From: Rhizobium metallidurans
GTDB lineage: Bacteria > Pseudomonadota > Alphaproteobacteria > Rhizobiales > Rhizobiaceae
Direction of reading: 5' to 3'
Length of the DNA: 64,000 nt
NCBI RefSeq assembly: GCF_014196505.1
Contig: NZ_JACIDW010000001.1
Span: forward strand, 310,001 to 374,000
In this document: positions 1 through 9,685 of the stretch, in pieces
Layout: every line of letters starts with the position of its first letter
Position numbering within the stretch: position 1 is the first letter of the stretch
Made by a program: the position numbers and the translations under genes
Notes under the pieces: generated by a model
Databases searched by the model: none
What the model saw: the letters and a program-made list of their open reading frames with translations, nothing else
Told to the model about the DNA's origin: nothing

Positions 1-1305
1 CAGCAATAGGCCAGGAGCAGGATAAGCGGGGTGTTGTAGGGCGTGATCGGTAGCACCGGCTGGTTCCACGCCAGAATAAGCCCGACGGCGACGACCACAC
101 CCGGAAGGGCATTCGGCAATGCCGTCAGAAGATCGAGCACCATGCGGCCGCGGAACTTTGTCTTTGCCACCGCATAGGCCGAGACGGCGCCGAGGATGCC
201 GGTCAGCAAGGCGGTGCCCAACCCGAGCGCGAAGCTGTTTCCGAGCGCCCGCAACGCCCCCGCGCTGTTATCGGCGATCGCGGCGAAATTGGAGAAGCCG
301 AGATTGCTGATAGCCAGGCCGCCGGAGATCGTATTCGACAATGCGGTCGCCAGGATCGCCAGAAGCGGGATCACGGTGGCAAGTGTCGTCACCAGCCCAA
401 AGAGCAGGAGAACCGGAATGGTCATCACGCCAAGCGGGCGTTTGTCCTTGGCCTGCGGCTTGCCTCCCGTGGTCACGTAGGAGCGGCGGGAAAGTATCCA
501 TCGCTGTGTCATGAAAGCGGCAAGCGACAGAATGACCAGCACCAGCGAGAAGACGGCGGCGCCGGCAAGGTCGATGGGCCAGTCGGAAATGCGCAGGTCG
601 ATCTCGGTCACCAGCACGTCGAAGCCCGAGCGACGACCCAGCGCCGCCGGCGTACCGTACTCTTCGATCGCCGCGGCGAAGACGAGGAGAAGGCTGGCGG
701 CCAGCCCCGGCGTCGAAAGCGGCAGCGTTATGCGCCAGAAGGCACGCCAGGACGAAGCGCCGAACACACGACCCACGTCGGCATAGCGCGCGCCGACCGC
801 TTCGATCGTGCGCGAGACCGCGAAGTAGACAAGCGGAAAGGTGTTGAGCGCCATTACCGTCGTCATACCCGCCAGTGAGAACAGGAAGGGCGCGAGGTGA
901 ACGCCGGTCAACTGCTGCAGATAGCCGCGCGGCTGCAGCGTCATGATCCAGCCGAGGGTCGCGATATAAGGCGGGATCATGAAGGGAACGAGCAGCGCCA
1001 CGTCCCAGAAGATCGCGAAGGGCACCTTGAACAGGGCGCGGAAGACGGCGAGCGGCACCGCCAGCAGGGCTGCCGCCAACATCACGCAGATGCCGAGAAC
1101 GACGGAGTTGCCGCTCATCCGCAAGAGCTTGGGATCGGACAGCATCTGCGGAAGATGCAGGAAAGGGGCGGCAAGAGAACTCCGCCCCAGATCAGGGAAA
1201 ATCGCCTGTAGGACAATGAAGACGAACGGCACGGCCACGACGACAATCAAACCCGATGTCGCCACCCATGCTATCGGCCCGGTGCCGGCTGCGCCGTTCG
1301 CTTTC
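1..1305 (-). CDS. ABC transporter permease, two-domain FbpB/PhnV type (partial, C-terminus missing)
   Basis: Inner-membrane permease of a binding-protein-dependent importer. The reading frame starts at ATG 1305 (MKANGAAGTG) and stays open to the left edge, so about 435 codons are visible and the end is cut off. The first half carries an EAA loop (EAVGARYADVGRVFGAS, then ITLPLSTPGL), and a second set of membrane segments follows. That is the fused two-domain layout of FbpB-, ThiP- and PhnU/V-type permeases. It follows the binding-protein gene by 13 nt and is the last visible gene of an ATPase, binding protein, permease operon. The substrate class (Fe(III), 2-aminoethylphosphonate or similar) is inferred from the family only. 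Confidence 0.85.
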
Positions 1306-1318
1306 ATACTCTTCAGTC

Positions 1319-2281
1319 TCAGTTGCCGGCAGCGAAGATCTTGCCGAATTCCTTCAGCGTCTCGTCACGCTTGCCATAGACGGCGGCGGCATCGATCTTG
1401 AGAACCTTGAGATCGGCAACCAGCGGACGGTTGGCGGGGATGTCGCTGCGGGCCGGCATCAGGTAGGTCGCGGCGACCAGCTTCTGGCCTTCGTCGGACA
1501 GCATATAGTCGATGAACTGCTTGGCTTCATCCTGATGCTTCGACCAGTTGAGGATCATCGCCGGACGCGGGGCGACGACGGTGCCGGAAGCCGGGAAGAT
1601 GACGTCGATCGACTCGCCCTTTGCCTTGCCGGCGAGCGAGATGTAGTCGACCGCGCCGAATACGGCGGCCTTCGCACCCTGCAGAACCGGGTTCAGCGCT
1701 TCGGCATTGGCGCCGGCGACAACGGCGCCGTTGGCATCGAGCTTGGAGAAAAGGTCCCAACCCTGGCTACCGGAAAGAGCAGCCACCAGCTCGAAGCTTG
1801 CACCCGACTGCGCAGGATCGGGCAGATTGACCATGTCCTTGTACTCAGGCTTGGCGAGGTCGGCCCATTCGGTCGGCTTCGGCGTCTTGCTTGCAGGGTT
1901 CCAGGCGATGCCGAGCGCGGACACGCCCTGTGCGACGGCCGTCTCGGACTTGAGGAAATCAGGAACCTTGGCGGCGTTCGGGCTGGTGTAGGAAACGAGC
2001 CAGCCACGCTTGGTGAAATCCGTCGCCGTATCCCAGGATGCCGAGATGAGAACGTCGACGACGGGATTGGCGGCTTCGGCTTCGATACGCGCCATGATCT
2101 TGCCGGTCGTTGCCTGGAATACCTCGACCTTGCTGCCGGTCTGCTTCGTGAAGCCCGCGGCGAGCTTCTCGATCAGGCTGCCCGGGCCGGCGGAGTAGAC
2201 GGTGATGTCAGCATGCGCGACGCCCGCAGTAAGTACGCCTGCGATGAGGGCAAGGCCCGCACCGAAGAATGATCTGCTCAT
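1319..2281 (-). CDS. ABC transporter substrate-binding protein, Fe(III)/2-aminoethylphosphonate type
   Basis: Periplasmic binding protein of about 320 residues. The start at ATG 2281 (MSRSFFGAGL) is preferred over the in-frame ATG at 2293 because GGAGG sits at correct distance before 2281 and overlaps the upstream ATG. A signal peptide ends at AGVAHA, and the mature chain begins DITVYSAGPG, as in FbpA/FutA/PhnS-like proteins. Late motifs such as APRPAMILNW and FIDYMLSDEGQ are typical of the SBP_bac_6/11 group. It lies between the ATPase gene (28 nt upstream) and the permease gene. The ligand cannot be read from the sequence: no clear Tyr-rich iron site is evident, so phosphonate or an organic anion is equally possible. 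Confidence 0.85.
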   Translation of the reverse strand: MSRSFFGAGLALIAGVLTAGVAHADITVYSAGPGSLIEKLAAGFTKQTGSKVEVFQATTGKIMARIEAEAANPVVDVLISASWDTATDFTKRGWLVSYTSPNAAKVPDFLKSETAVAQGVSALGIAWNPASKTPKPTEWADLAKPEYKDMVNLPDPAQSGASFELVAALSGSQGWDLFSKLDANGAVVAGANAEALNPVLQGAKAAVFGAVDYISLAGKAKGESIDVIFPASGTVVAPRPAMILNWSKHQDEAKQFIDYMLSDEGQKLVAATYLMPARSDIPANRPLVADLKVLKIDAAAVYGKRDETLKEFGKIFAAGN

Positions 2282-2309
2282 ATGTGCCTCCATAAGTGGT
2301 TGATATGTT

Positions 2310-3383
2310 TTACTTGCGCGTGAACCAGCGCATGTCCCCGCTATCGATGACGAGGCTCACCACCTCGCCCGCGACAACGCGCTGACGCGCCAGGAATGTG
2401 AGTTCGCTTGCATCGGGACGCGCGCCAAGCGCGACCGTGGTCAAATAGCCGTCGCCACGAAACTGCGAGTGGACGACCTCGGCGGAAAACCCTTCCCCCG
2501 ATGTCAGGCGTACGGCCTGAGACGGCAGTAGTACATGCGTCGCGCCGGCAGGAGCCGTATCGTCCTTCAGCACGATGCCGGTTTGCTCGAGACGAAGACC
2601 GTTATCGCCGCGAGTGACCGGAACGACGCAGCCGAGGCGCAGAAATTCCGCGACCTCGGGCGTTGCCGGCGCGCTCACCAGCGTTTCGGGTGCCGCCATC
2701 TGTTCTATGACACCGCCGCGCATCACGGCGACCTGATCGGCCAGCGAAAACGCCTCGCTCTGATCATGGGTGACATAGATGGCGGTGAGACCGAGATCCG
2801 ACATCAGCGCGCCGATCTCACGCACCATGGTCTCGCGAAGTTCGCGGTCGAGGTTCGACATGGGTTCGTCGAAAAGGACGATGGCGGGCTCGGCGACGAT
2901 CGCGCGGGCAATCGCAACGCGCTGCTGCTGCCCGCCGGACATATCGCTGATCCGCCTAGCGCCGAAGCCGCCGAGACCGACCCGCTCGAGAGCCGTCGCG
3001 ACACGCCGCTCGCAGTCCTTTCGGCTGACACCGCGCATCTCCAGCGGGAAAGCGATATTGTCCGCGACGCTTAAGTGCGGCCAGAGCGCATAATCCTGAA
3101 ACACCATGCCGAGGCCGCGCTTTTCCGGCGGCACGAACAGGCCACCCGCGGCATCGGCCACCACGCTTCCGTCGATCTTTACGCTGCCCTTGGTCGGCGC
3201 CAGCAGGCCGGCCACCAGTCGAAGAAGGGTGGTCTTGCCGCAACCCGACGGGCCGAGCAACGCCAGAACCTTGCCCTTTTCGAGCGCAAGATCGACGTTC
3301 TTTAGGACCGCGTTCTGGCCAAAATGCAGGCTGAGACCCGACACCGACACGGCGGCTGGTTGTGCAGAAAAAGTGGATGTCAT
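2310..3383 (-). CDS. ABC transporter ATP-binding protein, FbpC/PotA-like
   Basis: Cytoplasmic ATPase of the same importer. It has Walker A (GPSGCGKTT), Q-loop (VFQDYALWPH), signature (MSGGQQQRVAIARA), Walker B (AIVLFDEPMSNLD) and H-loop (YVTHDQSEA), then a C-terminal TOBE-like region of about 110 residues. The usual length for this class is about 350 residues. The ATG at 3383 (MTSTFSAQ) is taken as the start; an in-frame TTG lies 9 nt upstream and no strong ribosome-binding site separates them. It is the first gene of the minus-strand operon, with its promoter expected in 3384-3554. Confidence 0.88.
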   Translation of the reverse strand: MTSTFSAQPAAVSVSGLSLHFGQNAVLKNVDLALEKGKVLALLGPSGCGKTTLLRLVAGLLAPTKGSVKIDGSVVADAAGGLFVPPEKRGLGMVFQDYALWPHLSVADNIAFPLEMRGVSRKDCERRVATALERVGLGGFGARRISDMSGGQQQRVAIARAIVAEPAIVLFDEPMSNLDRELRETMVREIGALMSDLGLTAIYVTHDQSEAFSLADQVAVMRGGVIEQMAAPETLVSAPATPEVAEFLRLGCVVPVTRGDNGLRLEQTGIVLKDDTAPAGATHVLLPSQAVRLTSGEGFSAEVVHSQFRGDGYLTTVALGARPDASELTFLARQRVVAGEVVSLVIDSGDMRWFTRK

Positions 3384-3554
3384 GACAATCAACGGAGAAA
3401 ATTTAGCCGCTTATAGTCAGACCGAATGACACTTTCGTGACACAATCGTGAACATGGGATGTATGCTGCCATGTAGTTCTGGGGCGCCGATCCGGAGAGG
3501 TGCGGAGCGGAGGGCAAAGATCCCCCCGCTCCTTGTTTCAACAGGCTAATGGCC

Positions 3555-4748
3555 TCAGGCCGCGGAGGCAGCGGTCTTGGTCGATGGAAGCGTCCGTCGG
3601 TCCAGCGCGCCGCTCCAGAGCGTGAGAACAAGAGCTCCGACGACGAAGATGGCGCCGACCCATGGCGTGGCCCCCAGGCCGAGCGACGAGGCGACCACGA
3701 GGCCGCCGACCCAGGCGCCCGCGGCGATGCCGAGATTGAAGGCGGCGATATTCAAGGCCGAAGCGACGTCGACCGCTGCAGGGCGAACCACGCCTGCGAG
3801 CTGCACGACATAGATCTGCAGGCCCGGCACATTGGCGAAGGACAGGAAGCCGAGGGCCGCGAGTGTCGGGATCGTCAGCCATGGCGACACGGCGGTGAAG
3901 CTGAAGATGGCGAGAACGATGGCCTGCGCCGTGAAGAGCCAGGCAAGAGCCTTGATCGGATCGCGGTTCGCCAAGCGCCCGCCTATGATGTTGCCGATGG
4001 CGATAGCGATGCCGTAGAGCACCAGGATCAGGCTGACGCTCGACGCCTGGAAACCGGTTACCTGCTCAAGGATCGAGGCCAGGAAGGTGAAGGTGACGAA
4101 GGTGCCGCCGTAACCGAGAGCGGTCATGGCGAAGACAACAAGCAGACGGCCGCTGCCGAGAACCTTGACCTGCTCGGTGATCGTCGTCGCAGGCGCCTTC
4201 TTGAGGTTTGCCGGCAGAAGGATCCAGAGACCCGCGAAGGCGATGACACCGAGGCCGGCGACGGCCGCGAACGTCGCGCGCCAGCCGAAGGTCTGGCCGA
4301 TGAGCGTACCAAGCGGAACGCCGGTTACGATCGCCACCGTCAATCCCATGAACATCATGGCAATGGCCGAGGCGCGCTTGTCTTCGGGAACGAGATCCGC
4401 GGCGATGGTGGAGCCGACCGAGAAAAAGACGCCGTGCGCGAAGGCGGAGAGAACACGGGCGACGAGCAGAGGTGCGTAGCCCGGGCTGAGCGCTGCCATC
4501 GTGTTGCCGAGGATAAAAAGGGCCATCAGGCCGAGAAGCAGCAGCTTGCGATCAAGGCGACCGGTCAGCGCGGTGAGGATCGGCGCACCGAAGGTGACGC
4601 CGAGCGCGTAGACGCTGACGATCAGGCCGGCGAGCGGCAGATCGATCTGCAGATCATTGGCGACTGTGGGCAGGAGCCCGACGATGACGAACTCCGTCGT
4701 GCCGATCGCGTAGGCCGCGACCGTCAAGGCAAAAAGGGCAAGGGGCAT
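3555..4748 (-). CDS. MFS transporter, DHA1-type (drug or sugar efflux)
   Basis: Twelve-helix major facilitator of about 397 residues. The N-terminus MPLALFALTVAAYAIGTTEF runs into helix 1, and TTEFVIVGLLP is the typical opening of the DHA1 AraJ/YdhP-like efflux group. A long hydrophobic pattern follows to the end. ATG 4748 is chosen because upstream in-frame ATGs at 4763 and 4817 would overlap the divergent regulator region and add a non-membrane leader; no strong ribosome-binding site decides it. Divergent transcription from a LysR gene 130 nt away is the classic layout of a regulated exporter. The substrate is unknown. Confidence 0.85.
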   Translation of the reverse strand: MPLALFALTVAAYAIGTTEFVIVGLLPTVANDLQIDLPLAGLIVSVYALGVTFGAPILTALTGRLDRKLLLLGLMALFILGNTMAALSPGYAPLLVARVLSAFAHGVFFSVGSTIAADLVPEDKRASAIAMMFMGLTVAIVTGVPLGTLIGQTFGWRATFAAVAGLGVIAFAGLWILLPANLKKAPATTITEQVKVLGSGRLLVVFAMTALGYGGTFVTFTFLASILEQVTGFQASSVSLILVLYGIAIAIGNIIGGRLANRDPIKALAWLFTAQAIVLAIFSFTAVSPWLTIPTLAALGFLSFANVPGLQIYVVQLAGVVRPAAVDVASALNIAAFNLGIAAGAWVGGLVVASSLGLGATPWVGAIFVVGALVLTLWSGALDRRTLPSTKTAASAA

Positions 4749-4878
4749 TGTGAATCCATCCATTGACGATGCCGACAAGCGGCGAGTTGGGATGGCTGAA
4801 ATATGGCCCACTGACATTACCGCGATAAGCGGCTATATTTCCTCAACAGTTATGAATTTAATTCACAGGAACAGGCAA

Positions 4879-5772
4879 GTGGACAACACCGTCGGCGAAA
4901 TGGAAGTCTTCGTGCATACGGCGAGGCTGCAGAGCTTTTCAGCCGCGGGGCGGTTGCTGCGCATGTCGCCTTCGGCGGTCAGCAAGCTGGTGAGCCGGCT
5001 GGAGGAGCGCCTCAAGACCCGTCTGGTGGTCCGGACCACGCGCAGCCTGCAGCTGACGCCGGAGGGCGAGGTCTATCTCGAGCGCGCGCAGCGCATTCTC
5101 GAGGATATCAAGGAGGCCGAACAGATCGTGTCGACAGGCGGCGAGGTCGCGCCGCGCGGACGGTTGCGGGTCAGCGCTTCGGTGGCCTTCGGGGTACGCC
5201 ATGTCGTGCCGCTGGTGCCGGAGTTCCTCGCCCGCTACCCGAACGTCCAGCTCGACCTCTCCCTGACCGACGGCATGATCGACATCGTCGAGGAGCGCGC
5301 CGATGTCGCGATCCGCTCTGGCAATCTGCGAGACACGTCGTTGAAGGCCCGCAAGCTGATGGACAGCCGGCGCGTTGTGGTGGCGGCCCCCGGCTATCTC
5401 GAACGCATGGGAAACCCGGAGAAGCCGGCCGATCTCCACCGGCACAACTGCATGACATTCAACTTCCGGCAGACATGGGAAGAGTGGCCGTTTCGAGACC
5501 CCGCAACCGGGCAGAGCTTCTCAAAGGCGGTCCATGGCAATGTCGAAGTGAACAACGGGCCGACCATTCGCAGTCTTTGCCTGGCGGGCGTCGGGCTTAT
5601 CCGGGTGGGCAGGTTTCACGTGCAGGAGTACATCGACGACGGTCGCCTCGTACCGGTGCTGGAGGCGTTCAACCCAGGAGATATCGAGCATATTCACGCC
5701 GTTTACCCCGGCCACCCGCATTTGGCCAGCCGCATCCGGGCGCTCATCGATTTCCTCGCCGAACGAATCTAG
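4879..5772 (+). CDS. LysR-family transcriptional regulator
   Basis: DNA-binding activator or repressor of about 297 residues. The N-terminal winged helix-turn-helix is clear (EMEVFVHTARLQSFSAAGRL, then MSPSAVSKLVSRLEERL), followed by the periplasmic-binding-like effector domain (GRLRVSASVAFG, then the IVEERADVAIRSG region), as in the CrgA-like LTTR subgroup. The GTG at 4879 (VDNTVGEMEV) after AGGAACAGGCAA gives the normal family length; the longer open frame from 4750 runs into the promoter of the divergent MFS gene. It probably controls that exporter and perhaps the aldo/keto reductase. Confidence 0.85.
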   Translation: MDNTVGEMEVFVHTARLQSFSAAGRLLRMSPSAVSKLVSRLEERLKTRLVVRTTRSLQLTPEGEVYLERAQRILEDIKEAEQIVSTGGEVAPRGRLRVSASVAFGVRHVVPLVPEFLARYPNVQLDLSLTDGMIDIVEERADVAIRSGNLRDTSLKARKLMDSRRVVVAAPGYLERMGNPEKPADLHRHNCMTFNFRQTWEEWPFRDPATGQSFSKAVHGNVEVNNGPTIRSLCLAGVGLIRVGRFHVQEYIDDGRLVPVLEAFNPGDIEHIHAVYPGHPHLASRIRALIDFLAERI

Positions 5773-5850
5773 CCGAGACAGCCAGCTTGTTGACGCGGAA
5801 ACGGCGCACCCGAGGCGCACCGTTTCCATGTTCCAATTCAGGCCCGTATC

Positions 5851-6918
<1,068 letters not shown>

Positions 6919-7140
6919 TCACGATGCTTCCCATATGCCCCAAGCACGCCGGATACGCCCGAGCCAGCAAACTAGCACCGCGCCCACGGCTGCATTAGAT
7001 CATGATTTCGGCATGAACTTATGTTTTCGGCTCATGAGTGGGAGAGAAACGGGCGAACATTGATGAACCGCCGATCGCGCCTACATCAAGCATTATCGGC
7101 GGCTGTTGCCGCGCACCTTTCAGGGAAGGGGGTCGTCCAT

Positions 7141-7428
7141 ATGAAGGGATCGAAGACGATTGTGCAGATGAGTGTCCGCGAACGGCAGGATATCCTGGCC
7201 GCCGTTGCCGATGCACTTGAAACCAGTGCCAAGGAGGCATTGATAGAGGGCAATGCGAGTTTCGCCGCGAGCTCGGGTAACCTGGCGCTGACCATTCGTG
7301 GCAGCGTGCATGGACTTGCGAATACCGATCTCAAGGCCGCCGAGTTCCTGCTGCAGCAAGCCATGACACTGATCGAGCAATTCCGCTTTCGCGACCCGCA
7401 TCGGCCCGAGACGCTGACGCTTCATTGA
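7141..7428 (+). CDS. small conserved-looking protein of unknown function
   Basis: A 95-residue hydrophilic, probably all-helical protein (MKGSKTIVQMSVRERQDILA...). I do not recognise a family. ATG 7141 is chosen because a purine-rich GGGAAGGGGG lies about 8 nt before it; in-frame starts at 7021 and 7063 lack such a site and would add a basic leader. No signal peptide or membrane segment is seen. It stands alone between the aldo/keto reductase (divergent) and the GntR regulator (convergent). Confidence 0.55.
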   Translation: MKGSKTIVQMSVRERQDILAAVADALETSAKEALIEGNASFAASSGNLALTIRGSVHGLANTDLKAAEFLLQQAMTLIEQFRFRDPHRPETLTLH

Positions 7429-7519
7429 ACCGAGAATGGACGCAGACCGATTGCGGCTATCTGAGCGGCCGTGATCAAACGCATTCGCGTACCTCTTCAG
7501 ACGCCGACAACCAGAAACG

Positions 7520-8248
7520 TCAGTCGCGGTTGCTATAAAGCGCGCTGGAGCGCTCGAGGTGCTTCAGGATCGCCGCTTCCGCGCCGTTGGCATCGTTGGC
7601 GGCCAGACAGTCGAGTATCTGTTCATGCTCGACCAGCGTGAATTTTTCCTTGCCGGTCCAGATCAGCATGTCCGTGTGGTAGGCCTTCAGCCATGCCAGC
7701 ATCGCCTCGCTCACGGCGACGAAGATCGGGTTGCCCGAGATCTGCGCGATCCGCGTATGGAACTGCATGTCGGCGGCGATGAATTCCTCCGCGCTGCCGA
7801 GCGACCGGCGCTGCTCCTCGACGATGTCGCGAAGGTCATCGATGTCGGCGGGCGTTGCCTTGACCGCCGCTTCGCGCGCCATGCCGCGTTCGAAGAATAT
7901 GCGTGAACTCTTCAGATGGTCGAGCGAGTCGGCGGACTGCGCCAGCATGATCTTGGCCGTCAGGTCGACCTGGCGGAAAATCGACTTGGCGGTCAGTTGC
8001 AGAACCTTGGCGCGCTCTCCGTGCGAGATATTGACCAATCCCATGTTGGCCAGCGACTGCATCGCCTCCCGGATCGCCGGCCTTCCAACCCCGAAGCGCT
8101 CCATCAGCACCCGCTCCGAAGGCATTTCGTCGCCGGGGCGAAGCTCACCCGACGTGATCATTCTCTCCAGTCGATCGAAAACCTCATCGGATAGTTTACG
8201 ACGCACGATCTGTTCGATTGGCTGGCTCATGGTGTCTCGCTGGCTCAC
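7520..8248 (-). CDS. GntR-family regulator, FadR/FCD subfamily, of the D-apiose locus
   Basis: Transcriptional regulator of 242 residues. The N-terminal winged helix has LRPGDEMPSERVLMERFGVG, then RPAIREAMQSL; an FCD effector domain follows, with metal or ligand ligands plausibly in LDHLKSSRIFFERGMA and ADMQFHTRIAQISGNP. The start is GTG 8248, with GGAGGG five nt upstream. It is divergent from oiaX across a 176-nt gap that holds an imperfect palindrome (8344-8362) related to a second site before apnO, so it probably represses both apiose units in response to a pathway metabolite. The effector is unknown. Confidence 0.88.
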   Translation of the reverse strand: MSQRDTMSQPIEQIVRRKLSDEVFDRLERMITSGELRPGDEMPSERVLMERFGVGRPAIREAMQSLANMGLVNISHGERAKVLQLTAKSIFRQVDLTAKIMLAQSADSLDHLKSSRIFFERGMAREAAVKATPADIDDLRDIVEEQRRSLGSAEEFIAADMQFHTRIAQISGNPIFVAVSEAMLAWLKAYHTDMLIWTGKEKFTLVEHEQILDCLAANDANGAEAAILKHLERSSALYSNRD

Positions 8249-8343
8249 AATATCCCTCCTTTATGCATGCTAGCGTTACGGCAAGAAAGGCCGTCGTCTG
8301 AAATCGGTCTGTGGTTCCTTCAAAAAATTTTCGTTGCAGAAAT

Positions 8344-8362
8344 TGGAATACTCATTATACCA
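8344..8362. promoter_or_regulatory. candidate GntR operator, site 1 (gntR-oiaX gap)
   Basis: Inverted repeat of the form TGGWATA-N5-TATWCCA in the divergent gap between the GntR gene and oiaX. Its right part, ACTCATTATACCAG, recurs with one change upstream of apnO at 12296-12309. Position and recurrence suggest the binding site of the adjacent GntR/FCD protein. This is inference; no binding data are available. Confidence 0.55.
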
Positions 8363-8424
8363 GTTCACGAGTTGACGCCATGGCAAACTTTCGGCCGAGG
8401 CAGGAGGAGCAACGAAACCTCATG

Positions 8425-9681
8425 ATGATCACAGTCACCTACCGCATCGAAACGACCGGCAGCGTCGAGGCCATGGCCGCCAAGATCGCGAGCGATCAGT
8501 CGACCGGCACGTTCGTCCCCGTTCCCGGCGAGACGGAAGAGCTGAAGGCCCGCGTCGCGGCACGCGTTATCGCCATCCGTCACCTGCCCGATGCGGAATA
8601 CCCGACCTGGCCGGAAGTAGCACCCGGCAGCGGCCCCATTCACCGCGCCGATGCCGATATCGCCTTCCCGATGGACGCGATCGGCACCGATCTCTCCGCC
8701 CTGATGACGATCGCGATCGGCGGCGTCTTTTCGATCAAGGGCATGACCGGCATCCGTATCGTCGACATGAAATTGCCGGAAGCCTTTGCCTCCGCCCATC
8801 CCGGCCCGCAATTCGGCCTGCCCGGCAGCCGCCGGCTGACCGGCGTCGAGGGTCGGCCGATCATCGGCACGATCGTCAAGCCGGCGCTCGGCCTGCGCCC
8901 GCATGAGACAGCGGAACTCGTCGGTGAACTGATCGAGTCCGGCGTCGATTTCATCAAGGATGACGAAAAGCTGATGAGCCCGGCCTATTCGCCGCTCAAG
9001 GAGCGCGTCGAGGCGATCATGCCGAAGATCCTCGATCACGAGCAGAAGACCGGCAAGAAGGTCATGTACGCCTTCGGCATCTCGCATGCCGATCCCGACG
9101 AGATGATGCGCAATCACGATCTCGTCCTGAAGGCCGGCGGCAACTGCGCCGTCGTCAACATCAACTCGATCGGCTTCGGCGGCATGAGCTTCCTGCGCAA
9201 GCGGTCGGGCCTCGTGCTGCATGCTCATCGCAACGGCTGGGATATCCTGACCCGCGATCCGGGCGCCGGCCTCGATTTCAAGGTCTACCAGCAGTTCTGG
9301 CGCCTGCTCGGCGTCGACCAGTTCCAGATCAACGGCATCCGCATCAAGTATTGGGAGCCGGACGAAAGCTTCGTCGAATCCTTCAAGGCCGTCAGCACGC
9401 CGCTGTTCAGCAAGGCCGACTGCCCGCTTCCCGTCGCAGGCTCCGGCCAGTGGGGTGGCCAGGCGCCGGACACCTATAACCGCACCGGCCGCACCACCGA
9501 TCTGCTCTATCTATGCGGCGGCGGCATCGTCAGCCATCCCGGCGGCCCGGCGGCTGGCGTGCGCGCCGTGCAGCAGGCCTGGCAGGCGGCGGTCGCCGAC
9601 ATCCCGCTCGACGAATACGCCAAGGATCATCCGGAACTCGCGGCCTCGATCGCGAAATTCGGCGACGGCAAGGCAGCTTGA
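8425..9681 (+). CDS. oiaX: 3-oxo-isoapionate-4-phosphate decarboxylase, RuBisCO-like protein
   Basis: RuBisCO-like protein of 418 residues. In the known D-apiose pathway OiaX decarboxylates 3-oxo-isoapionate 4-phosphate to L-erythrulose 1-phosphate. The RuBisCO active-site strand is present: GTIVKPALGLRPHETAEL and DFIKDDE, where K178 would be the carbamylated lysine and D180/E181 the Mg ligands. LVLHAHRNGW and SGGQWG-like glycine loops follow. The loop-6 lysine motif of true carboxylases is absent, fitting a decarboxylase. ATG 8425 (MITVTYRIET) matches the usual start, with AGGAGG at 8402-8407; ATG 8422 is also possible. It heads the operon oiaX-oiaK-lerI-derI. Confidence 0.9.
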   Translation: MITVTYRIETTGSVEAMAAKIASDQSTGTFVPVPGETEELKARVAARVIAIRHLPDAEYPTWPEVAPGSGPIHRADADIAFPMDAIGTDLSALMTIAIGGVFSIKGMTGIRIVDMKLPEAFASAHPGPQFGLPGSRRLTGVEGRPIIGTIVKPALGLRPHETAELVGELIESGVDFIKDDEKLMSPAYSPLKERVEAIMPKILDHEQKTGKKVMYAFGISHADPDEMMRNHDLVLKAGGNCAVVNINSIGFGGMSFLRKRSGLVLHAHRNGWDILTRDPGAGLDFKVYQQFWRLLGVDQFQINGIRIKYWEPDESFVESFKAVSTPLFSKADCPLPVAGSGQWGGQAPDTYNRTGRTTDLLYLCGGGIVSHPGGPAAGVRAVQQAWQAAVADIPLDEYAKDHPELAASIAKFGDGKAA

Positions 9682-9685
9682 GACC

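Noticed and set aside
3549..4766. A 405-codon plus-strand frame opposite the MFS gene.
   Set aside because: Charged, repetitive translation without domains; the opposite strand encodes a clear 12-helix transporter.
4822..4834. CCGC-GATAA-GCGG in the MFS-LysR gap as a LysR operator.
   Set aside because: LysR sites are of T-N11-A form with longer arms; this 4-bp symmetry is too short to claim.
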